A DNA stretch of 64,000 nucleotides from Pseudomonadota bacterium (GTDB lineage Bacteria > Pseudomonadota > Gammaproteobacteria > Burkholderiales > Burkholderiaceae_C), in contig JAFEEG010000005.1 in NCBI GenBank assembly GCA_018241225.1, forward strand, positions 40,024 to 104,023. Reading direction: 5' to 3'. Under the pieces are notes generated by a model, which saw only the letters and a program-made list of their open reading frames with translations, did not search any database and was not told the DNA's origin. Positions 20,663-29,097 of the stretch are shown piece after piece; position 1 is the stretch's first letter, and each line of letters starts with the position of its first letter. The position numbers and the translations under genes are program-made.

Positions 20663-22416
20663 CTCGGCCCCAGCCCCAGGTTCTGGATGTCCGCCACGCA
20701 CGCCGTCGGGTAGGCACTGTAGAAGTAGTCGACCAGTGCCGTGCGGTTGTGGTCCTTGATGGTCTGCACGAACTCCTTGGGATACAGCTGGATGGGGGTG
20801 GGAGGCGCATCGACCAGGTACTTGAACTGCTCGTCGAACAGCGGCACCCGCAGGGCGAAGTGCTCGACGTAGGCATCGAAGTCGCCGTCATACACGGTGA
20901 AGAAGGCCAGGTGCGTGCAGTTCTCCACCAGGAGGAACCACGCGAAGTGCACGTTGTGCGCCTCTTCCAGCGCGCGCTCGACAACGGCCGCGCCGGCCTT
21001 GGTGAGCAGCATCAGCTTGCGGGCGTTCTCGGCCACCGGCTCCTTGATCTTCAGCACGAACAGCAGGGGCTGCTGGTTCAGCCGCCTGTCGCGCTGGTAT
21101 TGCAGCGGAAACTCGTCGCAGATGGCGCCCCAGCTCTTGGCCAGCGGCATCGGCAGGTTGTTGGCCGGATCGATGCGCTGGCTCAGGCCAGGCAGCAGCA
21201 GCACCGAGCGCACGGTCTCCTCGATGATCGGCCAGGCCAGGTGCCGGCCCACGCAACTGTGCACGTAGCTTCCATCGTTCAGCGCGCCGCCGAACATCAG
21301 CTCCGGGTCGATGGGAAGGTCCGCCCCCATGGCGAGCACCAGCTCGTCGCCGGCGCGCACCTGCACCCGGTCTTTCCCGCTGCCCAGCAGCATGTCGTGC
21401 TTGGCGGTGCGCGTCAGGAAGGGCGCCGGCGGCCGGTAGCGCATGGCGTGCTCGATCATGCCCCTGAGCGCCTCGCCGTTGTTCGCCCTGGCGTACAGGA
21501 CGGCCATGTCGATCAGCCGCACCCCGTGCGAGCGTTCGCAGAAGAAGTAGTCGATGGTGTTGGCGATGGCCGACGTGACGTTGCCCACCGTGCCGACCAT
21601 CAGGCCACTGATCACGATGCGAAGCATCTCGTCGTCCTGCGGGTAGTCCGCGGCAAGGCGCAGGCTGGCGTTCCGGTGCGTCAGCAGGTTCTCGTCCCAC
21701 CACTCCTTGCGCAAGGTGTCGTGGGCCGCGCCCAGGATGTCGGCGTACAGGTCGTCGCGAATCTTGACCGCGTTCTTCGAGTCGCTTGGCGCCAGGCCAT
21801 CGTCGGGCAGGAAGTGGCGCCCGATGATCTGGAAGGTCAGGCGCGTATAGCCCGCGCGCATGCCCAGCTGCAGGTACACGTGCGCCTTGGCGGTCAGGCC
21901 GAACAGCAGCGCGATGTAGCGCAGGGCGGCCTGCTCCGCGACGTCGGCCACCAGGTCGAAGTGATACGTCTTGGTCGGCAGGACCATGGCCCGCCTGACC
22001 GCTTCGCGCGCACAGTTCAAACGTTCCGCCTCGTCGAACTTCAGGGCGCAGAGGGCGTGGTTCCTCTGCACCCTGTGCGGGCACAGCTCGCCCTGGCTCA
22101 GCTCGTCCTGGCCCAGCATGAAGCTGCCGCCGCTTTCCAGCTGCGCATAGGGCTTGACGCTGCCTTGCCTGAGCACCTTCGAGACGTCCTGTGCCGAGGT
22201 GACCAGCCAGGCCCGCACGTCGGGCCATGCCTTGTCGGCGTCCTTGCCGCCGCGGCGCATCACGCTCGTGAACGGCAGTGGAGGGAATCCACTTTGCTTC
22301 AGCTGCGCGTACAGCGTGCTGCGGCCGGCGTCGTCGCGCAGGGCCTCGAACAGAAGGCGGTTGCGCAGCAGCGCGTTCGATTCGCCTTGGATGGCGTTGA
22401 GCGTTGGCGTGGGCAT
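20659..22416 (-). CDS. Cytochrome P450-like protein with DyP-associated C-terminal domain
   Basis: The 585-residue protein carries a P450 fold over about residues 1-430. The heme-thiolate motif is Y-V-H-S-C-V-G-R-H-L-A with Cys388. The I-helix reads VISGLMVGTVGNVTSAIAN (about 269-285), so the acid-alcohol pair of monooxygenases is missing. The K-helix ExxR reads H323-A-M-R326 with a Glu one position early. These changes resemble P450s that rearrange or use peroxides rather than activate oxygen (inference). Residues about 445-585 (FAWFLLVENCTHLAFFTVYDGDFDAYVEHFALRV) resemble the domain often found before DyP-like peroxidases. No ferredoxin or reductase gene is nearby. It overlaps the DyP-patatin gene by four bases and follows the cyclase gene by 43. 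Confidence 0.82.
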   Translation of the reverse strand: MPTPTLNAIQGESNALLRNRLLFEALRDDAGRSTLYAQLKQSGFPPLPFTSVMRRGGKDADKAWPDVRAWLVTSAQDVSKVLRQGSVKPYAQLESGGSFMLGQDELSQGELCPHRVQRNHALCALKFDEAERLNCAREAVRRAMVLPTKTYHFDLVADVAEQAALRYIALLFGLTAKAHVYLQLGMRAGYTRLTFQIIGRHFLPDDGLAPSDSKNAVKIRDDLYADILGAAHDTLRKEWWDENLLTHRNASLRLAADYPQDDEMLRIVISGLMVGTVGNVTSAIANTIDYFFCERSHGVRLIDMAVLYARANNGEALRGMIEHAMRYRPPAPFLTRTAKHDMLLGSGKDRVQVRAGDELVLAMGADLPIDPELMFGGALNDGSYVHSCVGRHLAWPIIEETVRSVLLLPGLSQRIDPANNLPMPLAKSWGAICDEFPLQYQRDRRLNQQPLLFVLKIKEPVAENARKLMLLTKAGAAVVERALEEAHNVHFAWFLLVENCTHLAFFTVYDGDFDAYVEHFALRVPLFDEQFKYLVDAPPTPIQLYPKEFVQTIKDHNRTALVDYFYSAYPTACVADIQNLGLGPR

Positions 22417-22459
22417 CTTTCCCTCCGGTGCAGGCGTGACACGCGCTTCTCCGATCGCC

Positions 22460-25400
22460 TCAGTGCATGCGCCGCAGGCTCTGCAGCCTGGCTTGCGCGT
22501 TGATCAGGTCGCGTGTTCCCTTGCCCCCCTGGATCGATCGACAGGCGCACTCGATCAGCTCGATGGCCTCGTCCTTGTTCTGCCCTTGCGATTCCCAGAG
22601 CTCGGCCAGGCTGGTGGCCGCCCTGAGATAGAGGGACGCCAGCTCCCGCGAGCGGGCGCATTGCAGGGCCTGCTGGTACCACGCCTGGGCTTCGGCGGCG
22701 CGGTCCAGCCCGCCGGCAACGGCGCTTTGAAGCGTGAGCTGGCCGATGAGCCGCCGGATCTCGGCCTCGTAGTAGCGTTCGCCGGTGCGCGTCACGATGG
22801 CCAGCGCCTGCTCCAGCAAGACCAGTCCGTCCTCCGGGCGCCGGCACAGGGCCTGTCCTTCGGCGCGCATGGTCAGGTAGAAGGGCGAGGTCACCACGGC
22901 GCCCGACTCGGCCCACAGCTCGTAGCCCTGGCGCATCTCCTCCACGCCGGATTCGGTTTCGCCCAACTCGGCCAGCGCGCGGCCGCGCATGACGCGCGCA
23001 TGCGCCAGCCAGACGGTGAAGCCGCCGTCCTCGCAGATCTCGACTGCCCGGTTGGCCGAGGCCAGGGCCGGCTCGTTCTCGCCCCGAAAGTGCTGCACCG
23101 CCGCGCGGAAGCCGAAGGCCTCGCCCATGCTGAACTTGTGCTGGATGTGCTCCGCGTGCGCGGTCACGGTCATGACCCTGGAAAGCGCCTCGTCCGGAAA
23201 TCCCAGCTCCCACAGCGACCACGCCGAGTAGCACAGGCACATCACGCCCGGGTCCTGCACGGCCTGCGGGTGATGCTCCAGCTGCATGTACTCGGCGCGG
23301 CACGCATCCATCTCACGCACCGCCTGGGCCATCTCGCCCTGGTGCATGCGGATGTTGGCCAGGGCCCACTGGGTCTGGATCTTCTGGATGCTGCTGTTCG
23401 CGCTGCCGGCGCGCTGCGCCGCGTCCAGCGCATGGACGCGCGCCTTGTCGAAGTCGGCACGCATGAAGTGATAGCTCTCCAGGCCCAGCAGCACGCGCAT
23501 CACGGCGCCTTCGTCGCCTAGCAGGCGCGCCAGCTCCATCGCCCGGACATAGGCGCGCTCGACGCGGGTCGCGCCATAGCCCCGCGTGGCGATGAGGCGC
23601 GCGGCCAGCAGCAGCTGCAGCCGCAGCTCGGCGCGCGAGCGCTCTTCGCTGGTCGGTGACCTGGCGAGCACCGCGAGCGTGCTTGCGATGTGGGCAATGG
23701 CCTCCGCGTGCGCCGAGCGCGACGCGGCGTGCCGCACCGCCGCATCCCAGTGGCGCAGCGCGTCGGCGTACATGCCCGCTTCGGTGTAGTGGGACGCGAG
23801 CAGCTCAGGATGCCTTTCGCAGACATCGGGAAAGCTCTCGCTGATGACGGTCGCGATGACCTGGTGCAGGCAGCGGCGATCGCGCTCGAGCAGCGAGTGA
23901 TAGGCCGCGTCGCGCATCAAGGCGTGCCTGAACCCGAAGCGAAGACCCTGGCCGTCCTTGGGAACGATCATGCCGGCGCGCACCAGCTCGGCCAGCGGCC
24001 GGTCCAGCTCGCGCATGTCGATGGGCGACTCGGGGTGCTTCATCACGGCCTGGAGCAACTGCAGCGGAAACTCGCGCCCGATCGTGCCGCCGATCTGCGC
24101 GACCAGCCGCGCGGCGCCCAGCCGGTCCAGCCGCGTGGTCAGCAGGTCCAGCACGGTGGTCGGCACCGGCAGCGCGCTGGCATCGACCTCGTCCTTGTCG
24201 GCACCCAGCTCCACCATCATTCGCGCGGATTCCTCGATGAACAGCGGCACTCCGTCGGCGCGGGAGGCAATCGACTGGATCACTTCGGCTGGTAGCCGGC
24301 GGCCGCCGCAGGCGCTGACCACCATGGCCCGCGACTGGTCCAGCGACAGGCCGCGCAACTCGGCCTCGTGGACTGCCAGCTTGGGTTGCCAGCGCAGTTC
24401 GGCGTCCGACCGCACGGTCACGACGATCAGCAGCGGCAACTCGCGCGTTGCCATGGCCAGCCGGTCGAGGAACTCGGCGGTGGAAGGGTCGAGCCAGTGC
24501 ACGTCCTCGATGATCCAGCAGCCGGGTGCCCGCCTTGCGCGCTGCTGGGCCAGGGCCACGAGCAGGTCCACCGTCAGTTGCCGCCGCCGCTCGGCGCTTT
24601 GCTCCAGCACCGGATGGCGCAGCGGAACGGGCAGCGCCAGCAGGTCGGCCAGCAGTGCGGTACCGGCTTCGTCGATCTCGTTGGAGCGCGAGGCCATGGC
24701 GTTGAGCCGCTGCAGGATGGCCTCCTGCTTTTCCTCGGTGCCCAGTTGCAGTTCGTTGCGAAGCGATTCGATCAGCGGATGGAACGCGCTGTTGGCGTGC
24801 TCCTGCGAGCAGCGGCTTTCGAGTACCTCATGGCCTGCATCGAGCAGCATCTGCTTGAACTCGCGCAGCAGGCGCGACTTGCCGATGCCCGCCTCGCCAA
24901 GAATGCGCACCAGGCGCTGCGATCCGGCCTGCACCGCTTGCCAGTGCTCCTGGAGTATCTGCAGCTCCTCGAGCCGGCCGATCAGTGGCGTCATGGCCGG
25001 TCCCTCGGTGCCGGAGGCAGCGGCCGATGCCGGGCCGAGCAGGCGGTAGCAGACCTGCTGCCTGTCGAATCCTTTCAGCGGCCCCAGTTGCTCCAGCGCC
25101 TGGAAGTCGAACCGGTCCTTCACGATCCGACGCGTCGACTCGCCCACCACCACCGTGCCGGGTGCCGCCACCGCCTGCAGGCGCGCCGCCAGGTGGATGG
25201 CCGAGCCGATGGGCTGGCCGTCCCGCACGACCACCTCGCCGGTGCTGACGCCGACCCGTATGCCCAGGCCCAGTGCCTGCACCGCGTCGACCAGCTGCAA
25301 GCCGGCCCGAAGCGCTTGCGCTGCGGCGTCCTCGCGCGCCACGGGCATGCCGAAGTAGCACATCGCGCCGTCGTCACCCTGGAAGTCGTCGGGCACGCCA

Positions 25401-26602
25401 CCGAAGGAGCGCAGGATGTCCGTGCAGCGCTGGTGATATTGCGTGAGCAGCTCGCTGTACTTCTCGGCGCCCAGCACGGCCAGCAGCCGGGTGGATTCCA
25501 CCAGGTCGATCGACATGATCGTGACCTGTCGCAGGTTGTCGTCCGCGGGCGTGCGCCTTTCCTTCAGCACGGCCGCCGCGTCGCCGTAGAGTTCGGGGCG
25601 CAGCGCCGACAGCGCGGCCACGCCGGCGTCCGAGATCAGCTTGCCGCGCGCCACTCGCGTTGCCTCGGCAAGCGATGCGCCGCGCAGCAGGGCGGCAAAG
25701 AACTCGAGCATGAAGGCCCGGCCATGGCCCTCGTCGGCCGGCTCGCAGCAAAGCACGTTCAGGCCCAGGTTGCATGCGCTGCGAGCCAGGCCCCGGTTGG
25801 CATCAAGCCCTGTCCGGTCGGGGCCGGCGTCGTTCTGCGAGATCAGCAGCAGCGGAGGCGAGGGCAGGGCGGCAATGCTGCCCAGGTCGAGCGGTTCGGC
25901 CTCGCGCCACCAGACGGCCACTGCGCTGCTTGGCGCGCGTCCGTTCACCGGCCCGATGTAGTGGATCACGTCGTTGCCGCCGATCAGGCGCAGCAGTTCG
26001 TCGCGTGGCAGGTTGCCCGCATGCACGGCGCTGACGGTCAGCCCCGCCATGCTGCGCAACCGTGCGCCCAGCCAGGAGGCAGACGGGCCGTCCAGGCCCG
26101 CACTGGCGCCGCCGCCGGTGATGGTCAGTATCCGCAGGGCGCCGTGCTGGGGGGCGCGGCGCCGACCGGGGCCGACGGCGTCTGCCGCCGCGACGATGCG
26201 CCGGCACAGGCGGAATTTCTCTCCGACGAAACGCTCGCCGTCCCAGGCAAGTTCCCACGGCACCCACAGCAGTGACGCATCGAGCTGGATCGTGAGCAGG
26301 CCGGGCCGGGCGTCGTGCAGGTAGCGCACGATGCCCGCAGGCAGCAGCTGGCGCAGGATCTGCCGGCCCACGTCGCGGAACTGGTCGTCTGCGAGCGGCG
26401 ACGCGTCGGCGACTTCGTGCTTGCGCCCGGCGGCCTCGCGCAGCTGGCGGCATTGGCGCTCCAGCTCGGCCATGGCCTCCCTGGACGTCTCGATGCCTTC
26501 CATGCGGGCCAGCACATTGAGGTCCGTCAGCGACGCTATCAAGCCGTTGCTGCTCGGCAGCACGGCCAGGTATAGCGACGCGGCTTCGGAACTCGCGGAC
26601 AT
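22460..26602 (-). CDS. CHAT-like / class III cyclase / AAA ATPase / TPR signalling protein
   Basis: The 1380-residue protein has four parts. Residues about 75-350 resemble a CHAT domain (LLWVPWELAWDGERF, NDVIHYIGP). The His is kept, but the expected catalytic Cys position reads L-L-L-I-S-Q-N-D-A-G, so it is probably not a protease. Residues about 365-530 are a class III cyclase with both metal Asps (IMSIDLVEST and FQGDDGAMCYFG) and IHLAARLQA. There the base-selecting Lys is Asp, and the transition-state Asn is His. Residues about 555-830 are a STAND-like ATPase with Walker A GEAGIGKS and Walker B CWIIEDVHWLD. TPR-like helices fill the rest. The ATG at 26602 follows ggaaaggg. It is the first gene of the operon and the likely sensor/regulator for the P450 and DyP-patatin. 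Confidence 0.88.
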   Translation of the reverse strand: MSASSEAASLYLAVLPSSNGLIASLTDLNVLARMEGIETSREAMAELERQCRQLREAAGRKHEVADASPLADDQFRDVGRQILRQLLPAGIVRYLHDARPGLLTIQLDASLLWVPWELAWDGERFVGEKFRLCRRIVAAADAVGPGRRRAPQHGALRILTITGGGASAGLDGPSASWLGARLRSMAGLTVSAVHAGNLPRDELLRLIGGNDVIHYIGPVNGRAPSSAVAVWWREAEPLDLGSIAALPSPPLLLISQNDAGPDRTGLDANRGLARSACNLGLNVLCCEPADEGHGRAFMLEFFAALLRGASLAEATRVARGKLISDAGVAALSALRPELYGDAAAVLKERRTPADDNLRQVTIMSIDLVESTRLLAVLGAEKYSELLTQYHQRCTDILRSFGGVPDDFQGDDGAMCYFGMPVAREDAAAQALRAGLQLVDAVQALGLGIRVGVSTGEVVVRDGQPIGSAIHLAARLQAVAAPGTVVVGESTRRIVKDRFDFQALEQLGPLKGFDRQQVCYRLLGPASAAASGTEGPAMTPLIGRLEELQILQEHWQAVQAGSQRLVRILGEAGIGKSRLLREFKQMLLDAGHEVLESRCSQEHANSAFHPLIESLRNELQLGTEEKQEAILQRLNAMASRSNEIDEAGTALLADLLALPVPLRHPVLEQSAERRRQLTVDLLVALAQQRARRAPGCWIIEDVHWLDPSTAEFLDRLAMATRELPLLIVVTVRSDAELRWQPKLAVHEAELRGLSLDQSRAMVVSACGGRRLPAEVIQSIASRADGVPLFIEESARMMVELGADKDEVDASALPVPTTVLDLLTTRLDRLGAARLVAQIGGTIGREFPLQLLQAVMKHPESPIDMRELDRPLAELVRAGMIVPKDGQGLRFGFRHALMRDAAYHSLLERDRRCLHQVIATVISESFPDVCERHPELLASHYTEAGMYADALRHWDAAVRHAASRSAHAEAIAHIASTLAVLARSPTSEERSRAELRLQLLLAARLIATRGYGATRVERAYVRAMELARLLGDEGAVMRVLLGLESYHFMRADFDKARVHALDAAQRAGSANSSIQKIQTQWALANIRMHQGEMAQAVREMDACRAEYMQLEHHPQAVQDPGVMCLCYSAWSLWELGFPDEALSRVMTVTAHAEHIQHKFSMGEAFGFRAAVQHFRGENEPALASANRAVEICEDGGFTVWLAHARVMRGRALAELGETESGVEEMRQGYELWAESGAVVTSPFYLTMRAEGQALCRRPEDGLVLLEQALAIVTRTGERYYEAEIRRLIGQLTLQSAVAGGLDRAAEAQAWYQQALQCARSRELASLYLRAATSLAELWESQGQNKDEAIELIECACRSIQGGKGTRDLINAQARLQSLRRMH

Positions 26603-26851
26603 GGCGCCCTTTCCACACCTTGGTGCGGTGTGCATGAATCAGCCAGCCTGCGCATGGTTGACGTGGCGAGGAGTGCTGTCAACGTACAAAAGGAGGAGCA
26701 CCTTCGGCCTTTCGGCCGAGCCATCGCGCCAGAGTGTCTCGGGCTTGAGACGGTCGCGGCGCGGCATGCGCCTTTGCGGACAAGAGCCGTCGTCCGACGT
26801 GCCCGGCAAGCGGCACATGGCATGCTGGCCTTTGTTCAAGGAGCCATTGCC
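26603..26851. other. Divergent intergenic region
   Basis: This 249-base gap separates the start of the CHAT-cyclase operon (minus) from a small secreted-protein gene (plus) and must hold both promoters. A short hairpin, cggcc-ttt-cggccg near 26707-26720, and a purine-rich aaaaggagga tract near 26687-26696 are visible. No convincing operator palindrome or extra gene was seen. The upstream codons in the plus frame have no family support. Confidence 0.5.
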
Positions 26852-27274
26852 ATGCGCAAACCTTCCTCGATTTCCAGTGCCGCCATCGTCCTGGCCCTTG
26901 CGGCCGCGGGCCTCGCCGCGCTGCCTGCGCAGGCGCAGACGCCCGCGCCCGCCGCGGCGGCTGCGGCCAAGTGCGACGGCGTTCAGCAGGACAAGGCAGC
27001 CTGCCAGCGAGAGGCCGGGGCGGCACGCCAGGAAGCCGCGCAAGGGGGCCTGACTGGTGGCAGCCTGTCGGGCAACCAGGCCAATGCACTGGCACGCTGC
27101 CAGCAACTGCCTGCTGCCGACAAGGCCGATTGCGAAGCGCGAATTCGCGGCGAGCCCGGCAGCACGTCCAGCGGCAGCGTGATGGGCGGCGGCGTGGTTC
27201 GCGAGACGGTGACGCCGGTGCCGGCACCGGCTGCTCCAGTGCCACCACCTGGCGCACCGGCACCGCTCAAGTAG
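26852..27274 (+). CDS. Small secreted Ala/Pro-rich protein with four cysteines
   Basis: The 140-residue product has a clear Sec signal peptide (MRKPSSISSAAIVLALAAAGLAALPAQA, then QTPAP). The mature part is Ala/Gln-rich and contains KCDGVQQDKAACQREAG and ARCQQLPAADKADCEARIRGEPG, two C-x(8-9)-C pairs likely to form disulfides. It ends with a Pro-rich tail (TPVPAPAAPVPPPGAPAPLK). This pattern is common in Burkholderiales proteins of unknown role. An aaggag ribosome-binding site lies 8 bases before the ATG. Its stop overlaps the convergent small gene at 27267 by eight bases. Confidence 0.8.
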   Translation: MRKPSSISSAAIVLALAAAGLAALPAQAQTPAPAAAAAAKCDGVQQDKAACQREAGAARQEAAQGGLTGGSLSGNQANALARCQQLPAADKADCEARIRGEPGSTSSGSVMGGGVVRETVTPVPAPAAPVPPPGAPAPLK

Positions 27275-27527
27275 CGGCCAGCAGCTCCAGCGCGTCTTCG
27301 CGCCACCATTGCAGCGCGGCGTAGTAGCCCTCCCACACGCAGCCATTGCAGCCGCGGCCGCAGCAGCCGGTGGGCTCGGGTGGCGGCGCGCGAAACACCT
27401 CGCCACCGGGTGCGATGCCATTGGCGTGCAGCCGCGCACCGAGCACCGCAATCAGCGCGCGCGCCGAAGCGGCATCGACCACCTGGGGCAGCACCTGCGT
27501 GTCCTTCTGCATGTCCTTCACGCGCAT
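27267..27527 (-). CDS. Small oxidoreductase-like Cys-motif protein (PF09791 type)
   Basis: The 86-residue protein ends with PPPEPTGCCGRGCNGCVWEGYYAALQWWREDALELL. This is the C-C-G-x-G-C-x2-C-V-W-x2-Y signature of the 'oxidoreductase-like' N-terminal domain family, a small Cys cluster that probably binds metal or undergoes thiol chemistry. Its function is not established. The start at 27527 lies six bases after the EamA transporter stop, so the two are likely cotranscribed. An internal ATG at 27512 is an alternative. Confidence 0.82.
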   Translation of the reverse strand: MRVKDMQKDTQVLPQVVDAASARALIAVLGARLHANGIAPGGEVFRAPPPEPTGCCGRGCNGCVWEGYYAALQWWREDALELLAAT

Positions 27528-27532
27528 CTTCG

Positions 27533-28453
27533 TCAGGCGCGCCCGGCTGTCGTGGGTTGCGGCGTGCGCAGCGAGGCGCGAGCCGGCCACAGCACCGAGG
27601 CAATGGCCACCACCATCAGCGCGACGGCGGCGCAGTCCTGCCAGTGCACCGTCTCGCCCAGCCAGATCGCGCCGCTGAACACGCCGATGACCGGGATCAG
27701 CATCACGCTGAGCGTGGAGGCCACCGGCGGCAGCCCGCGCGCCAGGTAGAACCAGGCCGCATGCGCAAAGCCGAAGATGAGCACCGCGTTGTAGAGGATC
27801 GCGCCCCAGGTGGCGGTGCCGGGGGCGGCTTGCCATTGCCCGCGCTCGAACGTCCAGGCCAGCAGCGTCATCACCACGGCGGTCAGGGCGGTCATCCAGA
27901 AGGAAATGGTGAGCGTGGGCACCGTCAAGGTGGTGCGGCGCAGCAGCTGCGTGCCCAGCGCCCAGGTGCAGGCGGCCACCAGCGCCAGCGCCACATAGCC
28001 CGGCCGGCCGGCCAGCGTGCTGAACTCGTGCCACAGCAGCAGCGCCACGCCCAGCGCCGCCGCGCTCACGCCCAGCCAGCCGCGCTTGCCCAGTGCCGTC
28101 TTGAACAGCAAGGCGCCAATCAGCGCGGAGAAGATGGGCATGCTGTAGCCCAGGATGGCCGAGCGCCCGCTCGACAGGTGCTTGACGGCCACGATGATGC
28201 ACGCGTGCCAGACGAACATGTTGGTGGCCGCCAGCCACAGCAGCTGCGGCCAGTCCTTGCGCGCCACCTTGAAGGGCACCTTCATGCACACCAGGGCCAG
28301 GCCCAGCACGGGCAAGCCCAGCCAGATCGACAGGCTGCGGAACGTGAGGGGAGGGAAGTCGGCAATGCCCAGCTTCATCACCGGCCAGTTCAGGCCCCAG
28401 ACCAGGGTGAGCGGAACGAGAAGGGCCAGCTGGAGTCGGGTGAGGGAAGGCAT
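27533..28453 (-). CDS. EamA/DMT-superfamily transporter
   Basis: The 306-residue protein is almost entirely hydrophobic, with about ten membrane helices in two EamA repeats. The first starts LQLALLVPLTLVWGLNWPVMKLGIADFPPLTFRSL, the second about TWALGTQLLRRTTLTVPTLTISFWMTAL. The W-G-x-N-W/F-x-x-x-K-x-G motif at the N-terminus is typical of drug/metabolite exporters. Members export amino acids, metabolites or drugs by proton exchange; the substrate here is unknown. It precedes the small Cys-motif gene. Confidence 0.93.
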   Translation of the reverse strand: MPSLTRLQLALLVPLTLVWGLNWPVMKLGIADFPPLTFRSLSIWLGLPVLGLALVCMKVPFKVARKDWPQLLWLAATNMFVWHACIIVAVKHLSSGRSAILGYSMPIFSALIGALLFKTALGKRGWLGVSAAALGVALLLWHEFSTLAGRPGYVALALVAACTWALGTQLLRRTTLTVPTLTISFWMTALTAVVMTLLAWTFERGQWQAAPGTATWGAILYNAVLIFGFAHAAWFYLARGLPPVASTLSVMLIPVIGVFSGAIWLGETVHWQDCAAVALMVVAIASVLWPARASLRTPQPTTAGRA

Positions 28454-28525
28454 CGGCGGCTATTGTTGCAGTTGGCCGCAACCGGCGTGCGCGCCCGGAA
28501 ATTCGCGCAGGCCGCCTCCTCAACG

Positions 28526-28558
28526 AAAAAAAGGGCCGCGCCCGAAAGCACGGCCCTT
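28526..28558 (-). terminator. Rho-independent terminator
   Basis: On the minus strand AAGGGCCG pairs with CGGCCCTT (28551-28558 with 28531-28538) around a 12-base loop, followed by a run of seven T (28532-28526). It ends the transcript of the two small Cys-rich genes at 28594-29055. Confidence 0.85.
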
Positions 28559-28593
28559 AGATCAGTCACAGAGTGGGACTGATTGATTGCCGC

Positions 28594-28731
28594 CTAGTTG
28601 AAGCAGCACGCCAGCATCTGCAGGCAGCAGTCCAGGTCCATGCAGCAATCGCTGCCGGCCGCCAGGGCCAGGGCAGAGGCGCCCAGCAACGATGCGGCGA
28701 CGCTCAGTTTGACGATCCATTTGGATTTCAT
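28594..28731 (-). CDS. 45-residue secreted Cys-rich mini-protein
   Basis: A short gene encodes a 45-residue peptide with a perfect signal peptide (MKSKWIVKLSVAASLLGASALALAAG). Its tiny mature part of about 20 residues contains SDCCMDLDCCLQMLACCFN, that is three C-C pairs. An aggag ribosome-binding site is 10 bases before the ATG and a strong terminator follows the stop. Six cysteines in so short a mature chain suggest metal binding or a disulfide knot. No family is recognised. It is downstream of another small Cys-rich secreted protein in the same transcript. Confidence 0.72.
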   Translation of the reverse strand: MKSKWIVKLSVAASLLGASALALAAGSDCCMDLDCCLQMLACCFN

Positions 28732-28785
28732 GTTTGGAAATCTCCTGTTGAGTGATTGATGAAAGTCGGTCTTGAAGGCGCGACT

Positions 28786-29055
28786 TCACCAAGGAGGTTT
28801 CCAGATCTCGAAGCTGATGCGGCCGGCACGTGCCAGCAGGTCGGGAGAGGGCGGCTGCGAAGGTGCAAGGCGGGGCAGGGCCAAGCCTTGCATGTCGGGC
28901 ACCTGGCCGATGCAGGCGGGGCAACTGGTCGACGCGCATGCCGTGATGCTCATGTCATGGCAACCCTCGCAGCAGGGGCCGGGCTCGCGCGCCATCGAAA
29001 CCGCGCCCTGCAGGGCGAGGAAAACGGCAAAGAGAAAGACGACCAGCTTGCGCAT
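28786..29055 (-). CDS. 89-residue secreted Cys-rich protein
   Basis: The protein begins with a signal peptide or membrane anchor (MRKLVVFLFAVFLALQGAVSMA). It continues REPGPCCEGCHDMSITACASTSCPACIGQVP, with CC-x2-C and C-x4-C-x2-C clusters of the type that bind metal or exchange disulfides. The C-terminal half is Pro-rich. The 54-base spacing to the 45-residue Cys-rich gene and the shared terminator indicate an operon. Function is unknown; a periplasmic metal or redox role is a guess. Confidence 0.65.
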   Translation of the reverse strand: MRKLVVFLFAVFLALQGAVSMAREPGPCCEGCHDMSITACASTSCPACIGQVPDMQGLALPRLAPSQPPSPDLLARAGRISFEIWKPPW

Positions 29056-29097
29056 CGAGGCGCCACTTTATCCGACGCGTCGTAGCGGCCCCGCTGC

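Noticed and set aside
17186-26602. Reading the three-gene module as a standard CBASS or Pycsar system
   Set aside because: There is no CD-NTase, and neither the P450 nor the peroxidase belongs to those systems. Only the general logic is shared.
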